A stretch of 64,000 bases of DNA from Glycine soja (taxonomy: Eukaryota; Streptophyta; Magnoliopsida; Fabales; Fabaceae): the NCBI RefSeq assembly GCF_004193775.1, contig NC_041010.1:46365562-46429561 (forward strand), given 5' to 3'. The position numbers and the translations under genes were made by a program. Numbering within the stretch: position 1 is the stretch's first letter; every line of letters begins with the position of its first letter. Under the pieces are notes generated by a model. That model was not told the DNA's origin. It searched no databases and saw nothing but the letters and a program-made list of their open reading frames with translations. Of the stretch, positions 52,707 to 64,000 are shown in pieces.

Positions 52707-54795
52707 TTTTAATATTTTATTGGTTTTGTTTTGTAAGTGTTTTTTTAGTTTTTTTTTTTAATTTGCGCTTTTTTTCCGGGATATTATTGGACGGGGAATT
52801 TGGTTTATTTATTTATTTTGTTATAAATTAATTCAGGCATGTGGTGATGTAGGGCGTGTTAGTTGTGTATTTTTATTTTAGTTTTAATTTCTGAGTTATG
52901 GAAGATTCTGGTGTTTTTTGGGTGGTGGTATCTGGTGTGGTGCTTTCTATTTAGTATTTTGTGGAATGGGTTATCCTCTGGGTAAGGGAAGGCCACGTGG
53001 TGGAGTATGAGTGGGTCCTACGTGTTTCCTTTGGGGCGGAGTGAGGACCATCGCATTTTAATGTGTGTGTGTTTTTTTTTATACAACAAGAATAGAACTC
53101 AGATCTGGTTCTGAGGACTGTGCGGCGAATAGTTTACATTTTCTGACATTTTTTTTTTAATATTCGTGAATGGTTTAGAAATCTAGGCGACGCACGCGCG
53201 AGTTTTTGTTGAAGATTTTAAACGCACTGATCCAATTTCTTTTGATTCTCTTTGTATTTGAAAAAATGGTGTTAGATTGTTAGCAGTTAGTATTGATATA
53301 ATGAGAAGTATGACTTTATGATAGTTAACAATTAGTAAGATGTCAAAAATATTTCCTCTTGTGGAACTTTTTTATCTTCATTTTAAGATTTTGAACTTCG
53401 TCATTTTTTCTTGAATTTCAGCGGCAAACTAGCCATGTTAATTTAAATTAGTGTGATTGTGTCAACAAAACTTGTTTTGTTTAAATTTTAAAATAATTGC
53501 AAAGAGTCTCTCTCAATAATTAACTTGAAGTCGAGTTGTAGATGTTATTTAGGAATTCGGTGCTTTTAAAAGTGAATAAAAGTAAAGGAAGTAAGTTTAG
53601 TTCTTGATTGATAAATTAATAATTGATATATTTGTTATGTATGTGCACTAATCATTTTTTTGGTACATGACTTATTTTTCATCACAGATTACTTGATTTG
53701 TTCAGAGTTAAAATTGAATAGATAATAGGAAAAAAGTGACCATTTTATGATACTTTTAGGAGTTAATGTTGTGTTAAGGATGATTTCATAAAATTAGAGT
53801 AATAATTTGATTGTTGTTAACAACGTGGCGCATGTCACGCCATAATTTGATTCTTTTATAAAAGTTGAGTTTTGACCATCTCTTGTAGCTATGTTGTGCA
53901 CTTGTGCTTGAGTGTGGCCACATGAATATGATACGAATCATGGAGATTTTTCTCTTTGGCTTTTTGGAAGTAATGTACTTTGGTTGCAGTTAGAGTATCA
54001 TCAACAGACAGACAATTTCATCCTGACCTTTGGGTGTTTGTAAGAGATTTCTACTACCATTCTTCCAAAAAAGAATCACTAAATTGGAAAATTACTTTCT
54101 TGAAGCTTCAGTCATCATGATTATGTCCCATACTCATACAAATCATAATCTATTAATCTAGTCTTGTTGTGGACTATGTGCATGCCTTCATAATGACATT
54201 TTTCATTAGTAATATTTGGGAGGTTTTCTGGCACTCCTTTTTCTTATCTTCATAATTTCTGCTTTTTTTTTTCTTGATCTTTTAAAAAAAATGTTTTTGA
54301 AATTATTTTTTCTATTATAGAAACTAACTTTTGGAATATAAAAAAAAGTGGGAAGGTGCATAGAGGAAAAGGGAGTACAAGTAGAACTTCCTACGGTATT
54401 AAACTTGTACAACAAATGGGTAATGCAATTTTCTATATAATTAATTTACAAAGAAAGAATATAAATATAACACATGAGATAAAACATAAGTCTGACTTTT
54501 ATTTTATTTTAGTAAGTAGTAAAAATTTCAGTAATGTAAAGCTGTCACAAAATGGAGGCATAAGAGTTAAAATATAAAAACAAAAATTGTTCACCTAAGA
54601 AATAAAATGTACATTTGGTAGATATAGAAAAAATGTTGATAACCATTCTTTCAAGTTTCAAAAGAAAAATGTTTTTTATTATAAAAAATTTTGATGATCA
54701 AAACGTTAATTTTTTTAATGATAAATTTGGGTGTAAACTATTTATTCCGTTTTTGTGAGGCTGCTTCGGAGGCTCTCTGGATATCGACAGCTACT
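52707..54795. other. Intergenic between FLA and Vms1-like genes
   Basis: The FLA 3' UTR is followed by AT-rich sequence with no supported gene, clear terminal repeat or LTR pair. ORFs at 54206-54415 (minus) and 54356-54577 are not credible. The last 100 bp are the leader of the Vms1-like gene. Confidence 0.6.
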
Positions 54796-57700
54796 ATGGT
54801 GACTAATCTTCCTGCAACAAAGTCCACCAACACAACGACGTCGTTACAGGAGAAACGACACCGTTCTATCTTCGAAGTTCCACCGAACTTCTTCGATTGT
54901 TGTCGCCTTCTCCCTTCTCCTCACTCATCCGTTTCCGACCACTACAGCGTATCCAGAACCCAAACCCTCGAACCATCCTCAAACGACGACGTCGTTTTGG
55001 ATGCCCCTCAAAACGCGGTCGTTTCCGCGCCTAGGTGGACCTGCAATACCTGCAAGACTCAATTCGATTCCCTTCAGGACCAGCGTTCCCATTTCAAATC
55101 CGACATTCATCGATTCAACGTAATATTCAATCACTCCAGAACAGTCCTCTTCTCAGTGAATTTTCGTAAAATTTAGAATACCCATTTTTGCATTTAGAAA
55201 GATAATTTAATTAGAGTACACTAATATTGTAACTAATTAGTATGTATGATAAGTTTGTTGAGGTTTATAATAACTACTTATAGAATGATTTCTGATTAGT
55301 TGACAATGGAAAAATCTTTATAGAGATAATGCATGAAAACTAGACTCATAAAAAAGAAAAATTTTGAAATTTCAATTTTGTTTTATCCTTCTTTTCAAAA
55401 ATAAAAAATAAAAAATAAAAATCCTGAGTGCTTCTGTTTTCAGTGAAATTAGGTAAAATTTAGAATACCAGCTAAAACTTATTCCGATTGTTTTGTTTTT
55501 TGGAAACTTAATATGCTTATGTGTAAATTCAAAATGTTAACACAATGACAATGTGCATTGTGGTTTAAGGATATGAGTAGATTCTAGTGGTTATCCTTTA
55601 GCTTCTATAATCGGGTTGTATTGATTATAGGTGAAGCTGACAATTGCTGGAAAGAATATTGTGAAGGAAGAAGATTTTGAGGTTCTGACATCTGAATTTG
55701 TCAAAGACTATGATGTGTCAAGTATATCAGGATCAGAAATTGACGATGATAGTGAAACTGAGTCTCAGAGTCAAAGTGTATTGTGTGACAAATCTAGCAA
55801 AAGTTTTAAACCGAAACTATTCTTCCGTCTTCAGACAGGGCAGAGAGTTTCTGTCTGGAAGTGTTTGATTATGAATGTGACTGAAAATGTATTGTATGAT
55901 AATGAAACGGCTGAGAATCAAGTGGTTGAGAAGTTGAAATCTTTGACTGCTGAGCCCAGAGACAATACCTATTTGAGGATTGTTCTGCTTGCGTCTGGTG
56001 GGCACTTCGCAGGTTGTGTCTTTGACGGTGATGCTGTTGTGGCTCACAAGACATTTCACAGGTTAGAATATGCTTCTTGCTATCAAACAATAGAAAAATT
56101 GTTATAATATTTGGGAGTATTATTCAATAAAAAATGAATATGATTCTAGTTTCATTTAGGCAGACTGTGTTGAGGGGGAATATTATATGCATAATGCATA
56201 CACTATTCAACCGTGCATTAAGACTAATATTCGAATATCTGTGAAGCATGTATCTGTATTGATTATTGTCCTATTGGAGGTCTAGTCTGTTGGAAATCTT
56301 GTGTTAGGACTTGGGGTCAATTTTTGCTGTTCACACAATTGATTTTCTTTTACCTGGACGAGTCTAGCATGAGAATTAACTGTCAAAACTCGATGCTTCT
56401 TCCGTGACATGTAATGTTGCAAGCCTATCTTGTAAAGCTTGGGTGAAATTGTATGCATAAAACCCCTTGTTGTTAGAGTATATATGGTAGAGATTAGCTA
56501 CAGTTGACTCAGCAGCTGGGCCTTCCTAGCATATTGTAGACAACATTGCATGAGTATAGGCATACTCCAATACTCTCAAGTATCAATCACTATAATCCCT
56601 CAAAAGCATTATTTCACAAAAATCCTGTCTACTCATTCCTTAGAGTATTGGAGTACAGGCATAATCCAATACTCTCACATTAGGAACTACCCTTATTATG
56701 TTGACAACACCTTTCATACAGACATCTTTTTCTTTTTTCCATTGAGGCATTAAATTAAATCCCATATAACTTTGATTCAATTTTTACTGTTTCAGTTATT
56801 CTCATTTTAGCTATCTATTATGAGGAATAGACAAGCAAGTGATTAGGTGCAATAAGTTCTATCTGAATGAAAACAAATGTTGTTCTTGTAGTCTGTTTCA
56901 CTTAGTTTTGGAAGGAGAATGCGTGAAATGTTGTATTATTTGTGTTTGAGCTTATGTAAGTAGTTGATTAACTTTTTCAGCAGTTTTTTTTTATTTCCTT
57001 GTCCCTGTTTTATTTCCTAAGGCAGTAAAACATTTATTGTACTTCCCAATTGACCAAATACCTTTGTCACTATTTTCTTATTCATTTTATTATTACTAGT
57101 TTCTATTTGCTAAAAGTTGTAAAAGAAGTTTTATTTTTGTTTGTACTCATAAGTTCTTATCATTCTTATACAGATATGTTGTAAGGGCGAAGGCAGGAAA
57201 AAAACAATCATCTAAAGATGCTTCTGGCAGGGCTGCTCATTCTGCTGGGGCTTCACTTCGTCGATATAATGAAATTGCATTGAAGAAGGTGTTCAAATCA
57301 AAGCTATATTGTCTTGCTTGCCAAGTTTTTTATTTTCATGCTAGCCAATTTATTTATTTATTGATAATTCCATGCTAGCCAATTGTTGTGTTGCAGTCTT
57401 TGAATTGGAGCTAGTTATATACAAGTTAATAAACGATTGAAAATGGTGCTATTTTTTCGTATTTCATTTCCAAATGTGGAAAGTGGGAACTTGTATGTTT
57501 GAAATTATAATTACTTGAGATTATTCTGGTAAGGTATTTTTAGAAAATTACTGAATTTTTTTATTAATTTATTTGGGCAAGGGCAATATAATCTGTTATT
57601 GTGCTATTTCCTATATTGAAAATGTATACCATATGATTAACTTTATATGTACCAAAAATTTCTCCTCATATAGCGTAGCCTGCCTTCTCTCAATTATTTA

Positions 57701-60165
57701 TAATTAAGGTAACAGCTACAATGCTTAATTTGTCAAAATTTTTGAATCCATAATAGCATTTATGATTACTTAGTGTTTATTTGGTTTGAGAAAACATTTT
57801 ATGTTTTCACAAATAATTACAAAATGTGTCACCTTGTTTGTGCTTTTATGGCAAATAGTGAGAACAACAAAATATTTTTTCATCCTTTTTGGTATGAATA
57901 TTTGAAAATAGGAAATGTAATAAAAACAAGGTGACATTTTTATAATTATTTGTGAAAGCCGGAAGTAAGAATAGAAATCATTTTCTTAAAGCAAATGGGT
58001 CCTTATAATTGGTCATGAATTTTGGCAAATCGATTGTTACAACGGTTCTTACATTTCTTACTTAATTATTCATTCTCGAACACACATGGAGATGTAGAAA
58101 ATGCTTTCTTACTTATTGTCTTCTCTGTTTGTGTGCGAGACTGTGAGTGCATTTGTATTTGTGCACACCGATATGTAAATCTGGACTGATTATTGGCCTG
58201 CCAATGTTTTAGGAAGTTCATGAACTGTTCACTGATTGGAAACCTTATTTTGATGCTTCCAATTGCATTTTTATACATGCACCTTCAAGTAGTCGTCAAC
58301 TGCTTTATGATGGAGAGAGATCGTACTTTACCAATCAGCAGTGTGCTATTAGAAATATTGCTTTGACTGTTCGGAGGCCTACTTTCAGGGAAGCAAAGCG
58401 GGTATATAGCCAGTTGATCCAGGTAACCTATGAAGCAGATGAAAAGGAAGTTTTGCAAAGCAACCAAGAGGATTCAGTATCAATTCACATTTCTAAAATA
58501 AATGTCAGTCCAACCTCCAGCAAGGGGGACATGGCTGAGTTGGATGACAAAGATAAAGCTGAAGCTTTTTCAAGTAAACAAAATGATGAACTCCCAATTT
58601 CAAGTAATGGAGAAAGTGAGGATGATCTATCTTGTAAATCAACTCCTTTACATCAGGCAGCACAATCGGATGACTCTCTAAAGGTTTTAGAGTTCTTGGA
58701 ACAGGGCTTGGATCCCTGCATCAAAGATGAAAGGGGGAGGACCCCATATATGTTGGCACATGACAAAGAAGTGAGGAATACTTTCAGAAGGTTTATGGCG
58801 TCAAATCTTGACAAATGGGATTGGCAAGCTGCAAAAGTGCCCAGTGCATTGACCAAAGAAATGGAAGAATCACAAGCTGCTAAGCAGGTGATTCTGCTAC
58901 TTGTTAAAACAAGTTTTGAATTATGATTTAAAATCTAAATGATTACATTGTATTAACCACATTGTTCTCTCTAATGATCTTAAAATTTTGATTTTGGTGA
59001 CCAAATCTAAGAAGTTCCATCTCAATGTAATGATTACCTCATTTTATGCTAGTACAGGCAGAAAAAGATGCTAAGAGAAAAGCTAGAGCAAAAGAATTAA
59101 AGAAATTGCGTAAAGCAAAAGAAAAGAAGGCTCAGGTACATCTTAATTGGTTTCAATGTTCAACTCATGTTATATGATGACCTCATTTTTTGGCGAAAAT
59201 GGTACCTGCTCCTTTGAATAACATTCCTCTGTTTGTCTTTCCACCTTTGACTACCAAACGTCATGCAATTAGCTTGTGACGATTGAGTCTTGGGCAAGTG
59301 AACAAATGAACTTTCGTGAATTTTTGAATTATGAAAATGAAAGGAAAACTTGTACTTCACCAATTTGTGAGTTTTTTTTGTCGTGCTTTATTCTGTTGCT
59401 TGTGATTTCAGTCCTAGGCCAATACCTCAGCCATCTACACTTTTTTCTGAAGAATTTTCATTGATAAGCTTTGATTTTTCATATTTTGCATTTCCAATCA
59501 TATAAATATATATCTACACACAAATTTTTTTGTTCATTATTCATCATTCTTGTGAACTGTGGTAAAAAAATACTATTCTGAGGAATCTTGAACGTGGTGT
59601 TCAGGTTGAAGCCACCTTGCCTAAGAATGATTCGAAAACTATAGAGAAGCAAGTAACTGCTTCAACATCGGTTAAGGGACAATCTCAACTAAAAAGTGGT
59701 GTGCAATTATCCAAAGAGGTTAGATACTGATTTTTTGCTTGCTGAAAATCTTATAAAGGCCATGTCTTTTGTAACTTTTATGATGTGTTGAAATCATGCT
59801 ACCCATTTATGAGATTATGTAACTCTTCTGTCTGAACATTTTCCATTCATAACTGCTGACTGTACAGGGACTGTTTAAAATTTCATTTTTTTCCAAAACA
59901 GGACCAAATAAGAATGGCACAGGCTGCTGAAAGAGAAAAGAGAGCAGCTGCTGCCGAGAAGAGAATAGCTGCCCTCAAAATTCAAGCTAATAGTGCAACC
60001 ACTGCACCAACCATGTCAGAACCTAAAAGTGGATTAGCCGGTGACATTTACTGTTCCTGTTGTAATTCATCACTTGCTGGTAAAGTTCCCTTCCACCGGT
60101 ATAATTACAAATACTGCAGCACATCATGCATGCATGTACACAGGGAGATCCTAGAAGACCAATGA
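54796..60165 (+). CDS. Vms1/ANKZF1-like peptidyl-tRNA hydrolase of ribosome quality control
   Basis: Seven exons: 54796-55119, 55631-56061, 57174-57288, 58213-58887, 59058-59135, 59605-59718, 59902-60165, giving 666 residues. Yeast Vms1 and human ANKZF1 release stalled nascent chains from tRNA on 60S subunits. Order: C2H2 zinc finger (C83, C86, H99, H105); release-factor-like VLRF1 domain about 185-300 with [19 protein letters not shown] and [12 protein letters not shown]; the glutamine of AGKKQSSKD (about Q263) lines up with the catalytic glutamine of ANKZF1. An ankyrin pair follows at about 433-480 ([23 protein letters not shown]), then a basic coil ([19 protein letters not shown]) and a C-terminal zinc-type motif (CSCC...YCSTSC). 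The start at 54796 ([10 protein letters not shown]) is preferred; an upstream in-frame ATG at 54691 would add a hydrophobic, AT-rich, unconserved-looking leader. Confidence 0.9.
57804..57957. mobile_element. Fold-back MITE in intron 3 of the Vms1-like gene
   Basis: TTTTCACAAATAATTACAAA continuing into ATGTGTCACCTTGTTT at 57804-57839 pairs with its near reverse complement at 57924-57957 (AAACAAGGTGACATTTTTAT, then AATTATTTGTGAAA). The core is about 85 bp. The outer ends probably extend further, to about 57775 and 57995, but are eroded. Confidence 0.6.
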
Positions 60166-62984
60166 CAATGTGTTTAGATATTTAAAATTTTCTTTTGTGC
60201 AAGTCAAGCTTGCTCCGAATATCCATTGTTTTTTATTTGGTATCAAGTAATTTTGGGTTGAGAAAGGGAAAGAAATAAGGAGGCGTGGGGAGCAGCCATG
60301 GTAGAAGGACTGGAATGGTAAATAACATGAGCTGATGATGTTCAAAGGTACGAGAAATTGTTTTCCAAACAACATTGATACAGCTAGAGTCATAACAGCT
60401 ATCTTAAGAGCGTTCCCACACTTTGTGCCGTGCCAAACATGCACATAGCAAATGGCCAAGTGCACTTGACATTTATCTTGTATCATCTGATTTTATTTTT
60501 CCCTGTGTGGGTTTCTGTAGGAAGTCTAGTCTCTTTGACGATATTTTACTAGGCATCGGGCCTCAAAGTATCGTGAATCCTCTGGTCTTAGGCAGCATGT
60601 ATTGCCTGTTTTAAACCAGATCAGGGAGGTTGATTCGTTGAGGACTTGAGGTGTATTTCATACACTAGTAATTAATGGTTAATATTTAGCAATGTATGTC
60701 ACTTTAAATATAAATACTAAAAAAATCATTTGCTATAGCATTATTCCTAAGTAACAAATTTTTAACTTGTAACTTCTGATTACATTTGGTCTCACCTCTT
60801 TTTACACCTTCATTTTGTTGCTGCCTCCTCACAATTGTGAAGTGATGTGCATGGTGTTGACTTGTAGAGATTTTAAATTTAATTTGTGACATTGCTCGCA
60901 TGGCAAAAGAATTTATTTTATTCACTATACAATATGAAGCTCAAGCGATAGGCTGATGTCAGGTTTGACTGTACTTTACACAACTTGATCTCAATGTGAA
61001 ACATTTAAGGTTTTTTTATCCCCTGTGAAACTGGCTAGAATGTCTCTCCATATACATCCATTGCTTACAAAAAAGCGTGGTCAAGTAAATCACCTGTTTG
61101 TTGCTACGTTACTTCACAAACTATAAACAAATTCATCGTGTCGCATCAACTAGTTAGATTCACAATTTAGTGGCACAACACTGTCTACTGTTACTTGTGC
61201 ATATTTTTAGTTTAGACAAAAATTTGTATCGTACAATGATCAATATGTGGTTGACGGGTTCTTGTATTTCGTTTTAATTTATTATTATTATATTAGCTAC
61301 GTAATAATGTTAACATGCGGACAAAATTCTAGATTGAACAATCTCGGACAACGATACTGGGTCATAGTCATAGGTTGATCTATGCAGATATTTCAATGTG
61401 ATATTACGGATTAAATAAAATAAAAATAAAAAATATACTAGTGTAAAGATCTGTTTTATATAGAGGATTTTCCAAATTAACATAACATTCATATTAGCCT
61501 TGGACTCGAAATACATATCATATTTTTCATATTGGAGCCGATGTTAAGTGCAGGATATGCTGGCAATTTTGATTGGTGAGTTAAATTTTTTGGCTGAGGG
61601 ATAAATTATTTTTTATAATAATATTTATGTCGAGGACAGTATTATTTAATGATTTTAAATTTAGTTTTGATCTATTGTGTAATATATAATAGAAACAAAA
61701 ATCCGACCTCTTGTACTTTTTCTTACCTTAGTTATGTAATAATGCTTGGACAACTATAAAAAATTTACATTGATAATATATACATCGAAATTAAGGTCTT
61801 GATCTCAATGCGTATAGTTACAAAACTGTATCTGTAGCATACTCAAAGTTCAACAGAATCATGAGGCAAGCCATCTATGAAGACTAAGATTTGTTCAACT
61901 TAAAATACAAAACAAGTATTAATGTAACTCAACTCGAAATCTCCATCAAATTCAAATCGTAGAATTTTTTAGCAAACAATTAACAAAATTTCAATATCTA
62001 TCTGTAATTTCAAAGATGTATGTATTTTGTTGGATAAGGTTGGCCTAGTCTAAATTGAAGTAAAGAAAAAGAACGATAAGGAAGATCCTTAAAGGATGAT
62101 TCAGCCACTAAAAAACTAGTGATGATAAAAACCTTCTTCTATTTTAAATAACTTGATTCATTGTCTTCGAAACTTTAATTTAGGCATTTTTAAGGGGTCT
62201 ACGTCCAAATCTTATAAAACATAGGCACTGACACTCCTAATTCAACCTGGATTCTCCACTGCGATCTATGTTTTTGGCATTTTCGAACGTCAACACGGAT
62301 CCTCCACTGTTATTCCTTTTATACTATTATTCATGCATGGACAATTTGGTTGATAAGATGATACTCAATTGAAGACAAGAATCACAAACTTTAACATCAT
62401 ACGATACCCGTACATTTTTTCTTGATTTGAGATCTTTGTATCCGGACTCACTTTAAATTCAGATTAAGATGGGTTGAGATAGATAAACCTAACGTAAACT
62501 TTCATAAGCAAGACCATAAAACCTTATTGTAAATTTCTTAGAAAGAAATAGAAACAATTTACATTTGGTATTGAAAACAATACAGTCAAGTGTCCAGTGG
62601 TACAAGCTCGGTTGATTGAGTAATGTGTGTTAAAATACTCAAAGTTACAGCTAACCTAAACTACATGTAAAATATCGAAGAGTTTGTCATTAAAGTTATA
62701 AAGAGAAAAATTCATATTTTCCATTGATGGTAATAGATAAAGATGAATACATTTATATAATCTTAAAAGATGCCAATCAATATCATGGATAATAATTATC
62801 CAAGTGTCAATATAATATTATTTTAACAAAAATAAAATAAAATTATATTCTAGGAGATATATGTCTAACTCTATCTAATATAGTCTTTAACCATTTAAGT
62901 TTAAAAGTATATTTGGGTCTCCCTAAGTTCATCCTAACTGTGTGAGTTGATGTACCTCTTGCTATTCGAGTTTGATTTCTAAAG

Positions 62985-62986
<2 letters not shown>

Positions 62987-63043
<57 letters not shown>
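62987..63043. repeat. (TA)n microsatellite, about 28 units
   Basis: An uninterrupted TA tract of about 57 bp. The minus ORF at 62843-63133 gains its IYIYIY stretch from it and is not a gene. Confidence 0.95.
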
Positions 63044-63047
<4 letters not shown>

Positions 63048-63286
63048 AATACACTCAAGTGAGATGATAGAAAACAAGTTAAGAAAATCTCGATTTCAGT
63101 TAACATGAATAGATTATGTACAAGTTTTAACATGAATAGAAAACAAGCTAAGAAATTAATTTGTAATTAAATATTATGAATAGATTGCCTAAGATTCATA
63201 CTACATTAATCAGGTTAATTTTCATAAAATGATATTTAAACTCACTTTAAAGATTTCCAATACACAATTAAATCACACAAAAAGCT

Positions 63287-63294
63287 TATAAATA
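63287..63294 (+). promoter_or_regulatory. TATA box TATAAATA
   Basis: TATAAATA stands about 80 bp before the candidate ATG codons at 63372/63378, the usual distance for a plant core promoter with a short leader (CCACACTCCCCACAGACCAC). Confidence 0.5.
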
Positions 63295-63371
63295 GAAAGT
63301 TAGAAACTAAAGAATATCCACACTCCCCACAGACCACAACTCCTTAGCTTAACAGGTACATATCATAGCAT

Positions 63372-63845
63372 ATGACTATGGCAACAGGTCCTTCTGAATG
63401 GCGAACCACCTATTATGTCCACCACCAAACCTTCAACCTCATCACCACTCCTGTCTCAGTTACATGCAACTTTACTCACGATTCCTTCACCAAACAACGC
63501 CACAAAATCTATGCATTCACACTTCCAACACTCTTGTCCTTCCTTCAAGTTCAAAGTGCAGGGAGCACAACCTCCCCGTTCGAATTGCAACCTATGACCA
63601 CAAATGCTTCTGTGTTTGGCATATTAGGCTACTACTTGGCCTTCAGGGCATGGCTATGTTTTCCCTTATATGCTACTCAGTTAAGCTTTGTCATGGCACT
63701 CTTTGGCTCGTTTTCCTTTGCTTCTTTGGTGTCACTTCTTTTTTCTGATTCGTGGTGGCACATCAAGTACATGTTTTATGTTTTACTTTGGTGGTTGAAT
63801 TGCATAAAATGGTCACAATTTTATTGTATGGCAAATATGGTGTAA
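63372..63845 (+). CDS. Possible small membrane protein of unknown function
   Basis: An intact 157-codon ORF (MTMATGPSEWRTTYYVHHQT). The N-terminal half is soluble-looking; the C-terminal half has two or three hydrophobic spans: FGILGYYLAFRAWLCFPLY, ATQLSFVMALFGSFSFASLV, and IKYMFYVLLWWLNCI. The second in-frame ATG (63378) may be the real start. A TATA box about 80 bp upstream and higher GC than the flanks support a gene. I do not recognise the family. Two other frames are also open here (63398-63748, 63415-63597), so coding frame is the main doubt; the chosen frame gives the most coherent membrane pattern. Confidence 0.5.
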   Translation: MTMATGPSEWRTTYYVHHQTFNLITTPVSVTCNFTHDSFTKQRHKIYAFTLPTLLSFLQVQSAGSTTSPFELQPMTTNASVFGILGYYLAFRAWLCFPLYATQLSFVMALFGSFSFASLVSLLFSDSWWHIKYMFYVLLWWLNCIKWSQFYCMANMV

Positions 63846-64000
63846 GGAAATTGACATTGTTATGGAGATCATGGCCCATCAACTCGGTTCAAAGGGGTTT
63901 GCCACTTACATACATGGATTTGATAGACTACAACTACAAGGCCTAATTGTGGAGGGGAGGATCTATACAAGTTGCTCTTTCTTCACACGTTAAGAGGATG
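63846..64000. other. 3' edge of window
   Basis: Probably the 3' UTR of the preceding ORF; nothing else is visible. Confidence 0.4.

Larger units (their letters stand above)
60166..63371. other. Intergenic, AT-rich
   Basis: The 3' UTR of the Vms1-like gene extends perhaps to 60720. Beyond it I find no gene, LTR pair or MITE with clear ends. A (TA)n tract lies at 62987-63043. ORFs on either strand are short and lack family likeness. Confidence 0.6.

Noticed and set aside
54691..54795. Upstream in-frame ATG of the Vms1-like gene
   Set aside because: The added 35 residues are AT-rich and hydrophobic, unlike a cytosolic Vms1 N-terminus; 54796 is the better start.
62843..63133. 96-codon minus-strand ORF with IYIYIY repeat
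   Set aside because: Created by the (TA)n microsatellite.

Overview
This is plant nuclear DNA. Every gene is split by GT-AG introns of plant type, coding exons sit in AT-rich non-coding sequence, and the protein families are plant ones. Small LTR elements, MITEs and a CYP76-type P450 pair fit a legume, most likely soybean (Glycine) or a close relative. The species call rests on remembered family resemblance and was not checked by a search.

Layout. (1) 1-24742, plus strand: the 3' half of a very large SPIRRIG-type BEACH/WD40 gene. I could chain 27 exons in frame, giving 1748 codons up to the stop. Its introns hold many small transposons: a gag-only LTR element with a 5-bp target duplication, a miniature LTR element containing a nested solo LTR, a decayed DNA element containing a nested MULE-type MITE, a second miniature LTR element, a truncated LINE with a 16-bp target duplication, and LTR remnants. 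(2) 28055-30119, plus: a small basic CCDC137-like protein. (3) 30827-34083, minus: two broken CYP76-like P450 copies in tandem with a reverse-transcriptase-type RNase H fragment between them. (4) 35110-37977, plus: a TITAN9-like protein. (5) 39377-44960, plus: a spastin-like AAA ATPase (MIT plus AAA). (6) 51456-52706, plus: an intronless fasciclin-like arabinogalactan protein. (7) 54796-60165, plus: the plant Vms1/ANKZF1 peptidyl-tRNA hydrolase of ribosome quality control. (8) 63372-63845, plus: a possible small membrane protein of unknown function.

The genes are unrelated housekeeping and cell-biology genes, not a pathway cluster: membrane trafficking, chromatin or division, microtubule severing, cell wall and ribosome rescue. 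All intact genes lie on the plus strand; only the P450 relics and several transposons are on the minus strand. I found no tRNA, rRNA or CRISPR. I see no evidence for an unknown multi-gene system. The most notable structure is the layered transposon insertion in one BEACH intron, followed by two GC-AG introns in neighbouring genes and the P450 copy that lost its haem cysteine.
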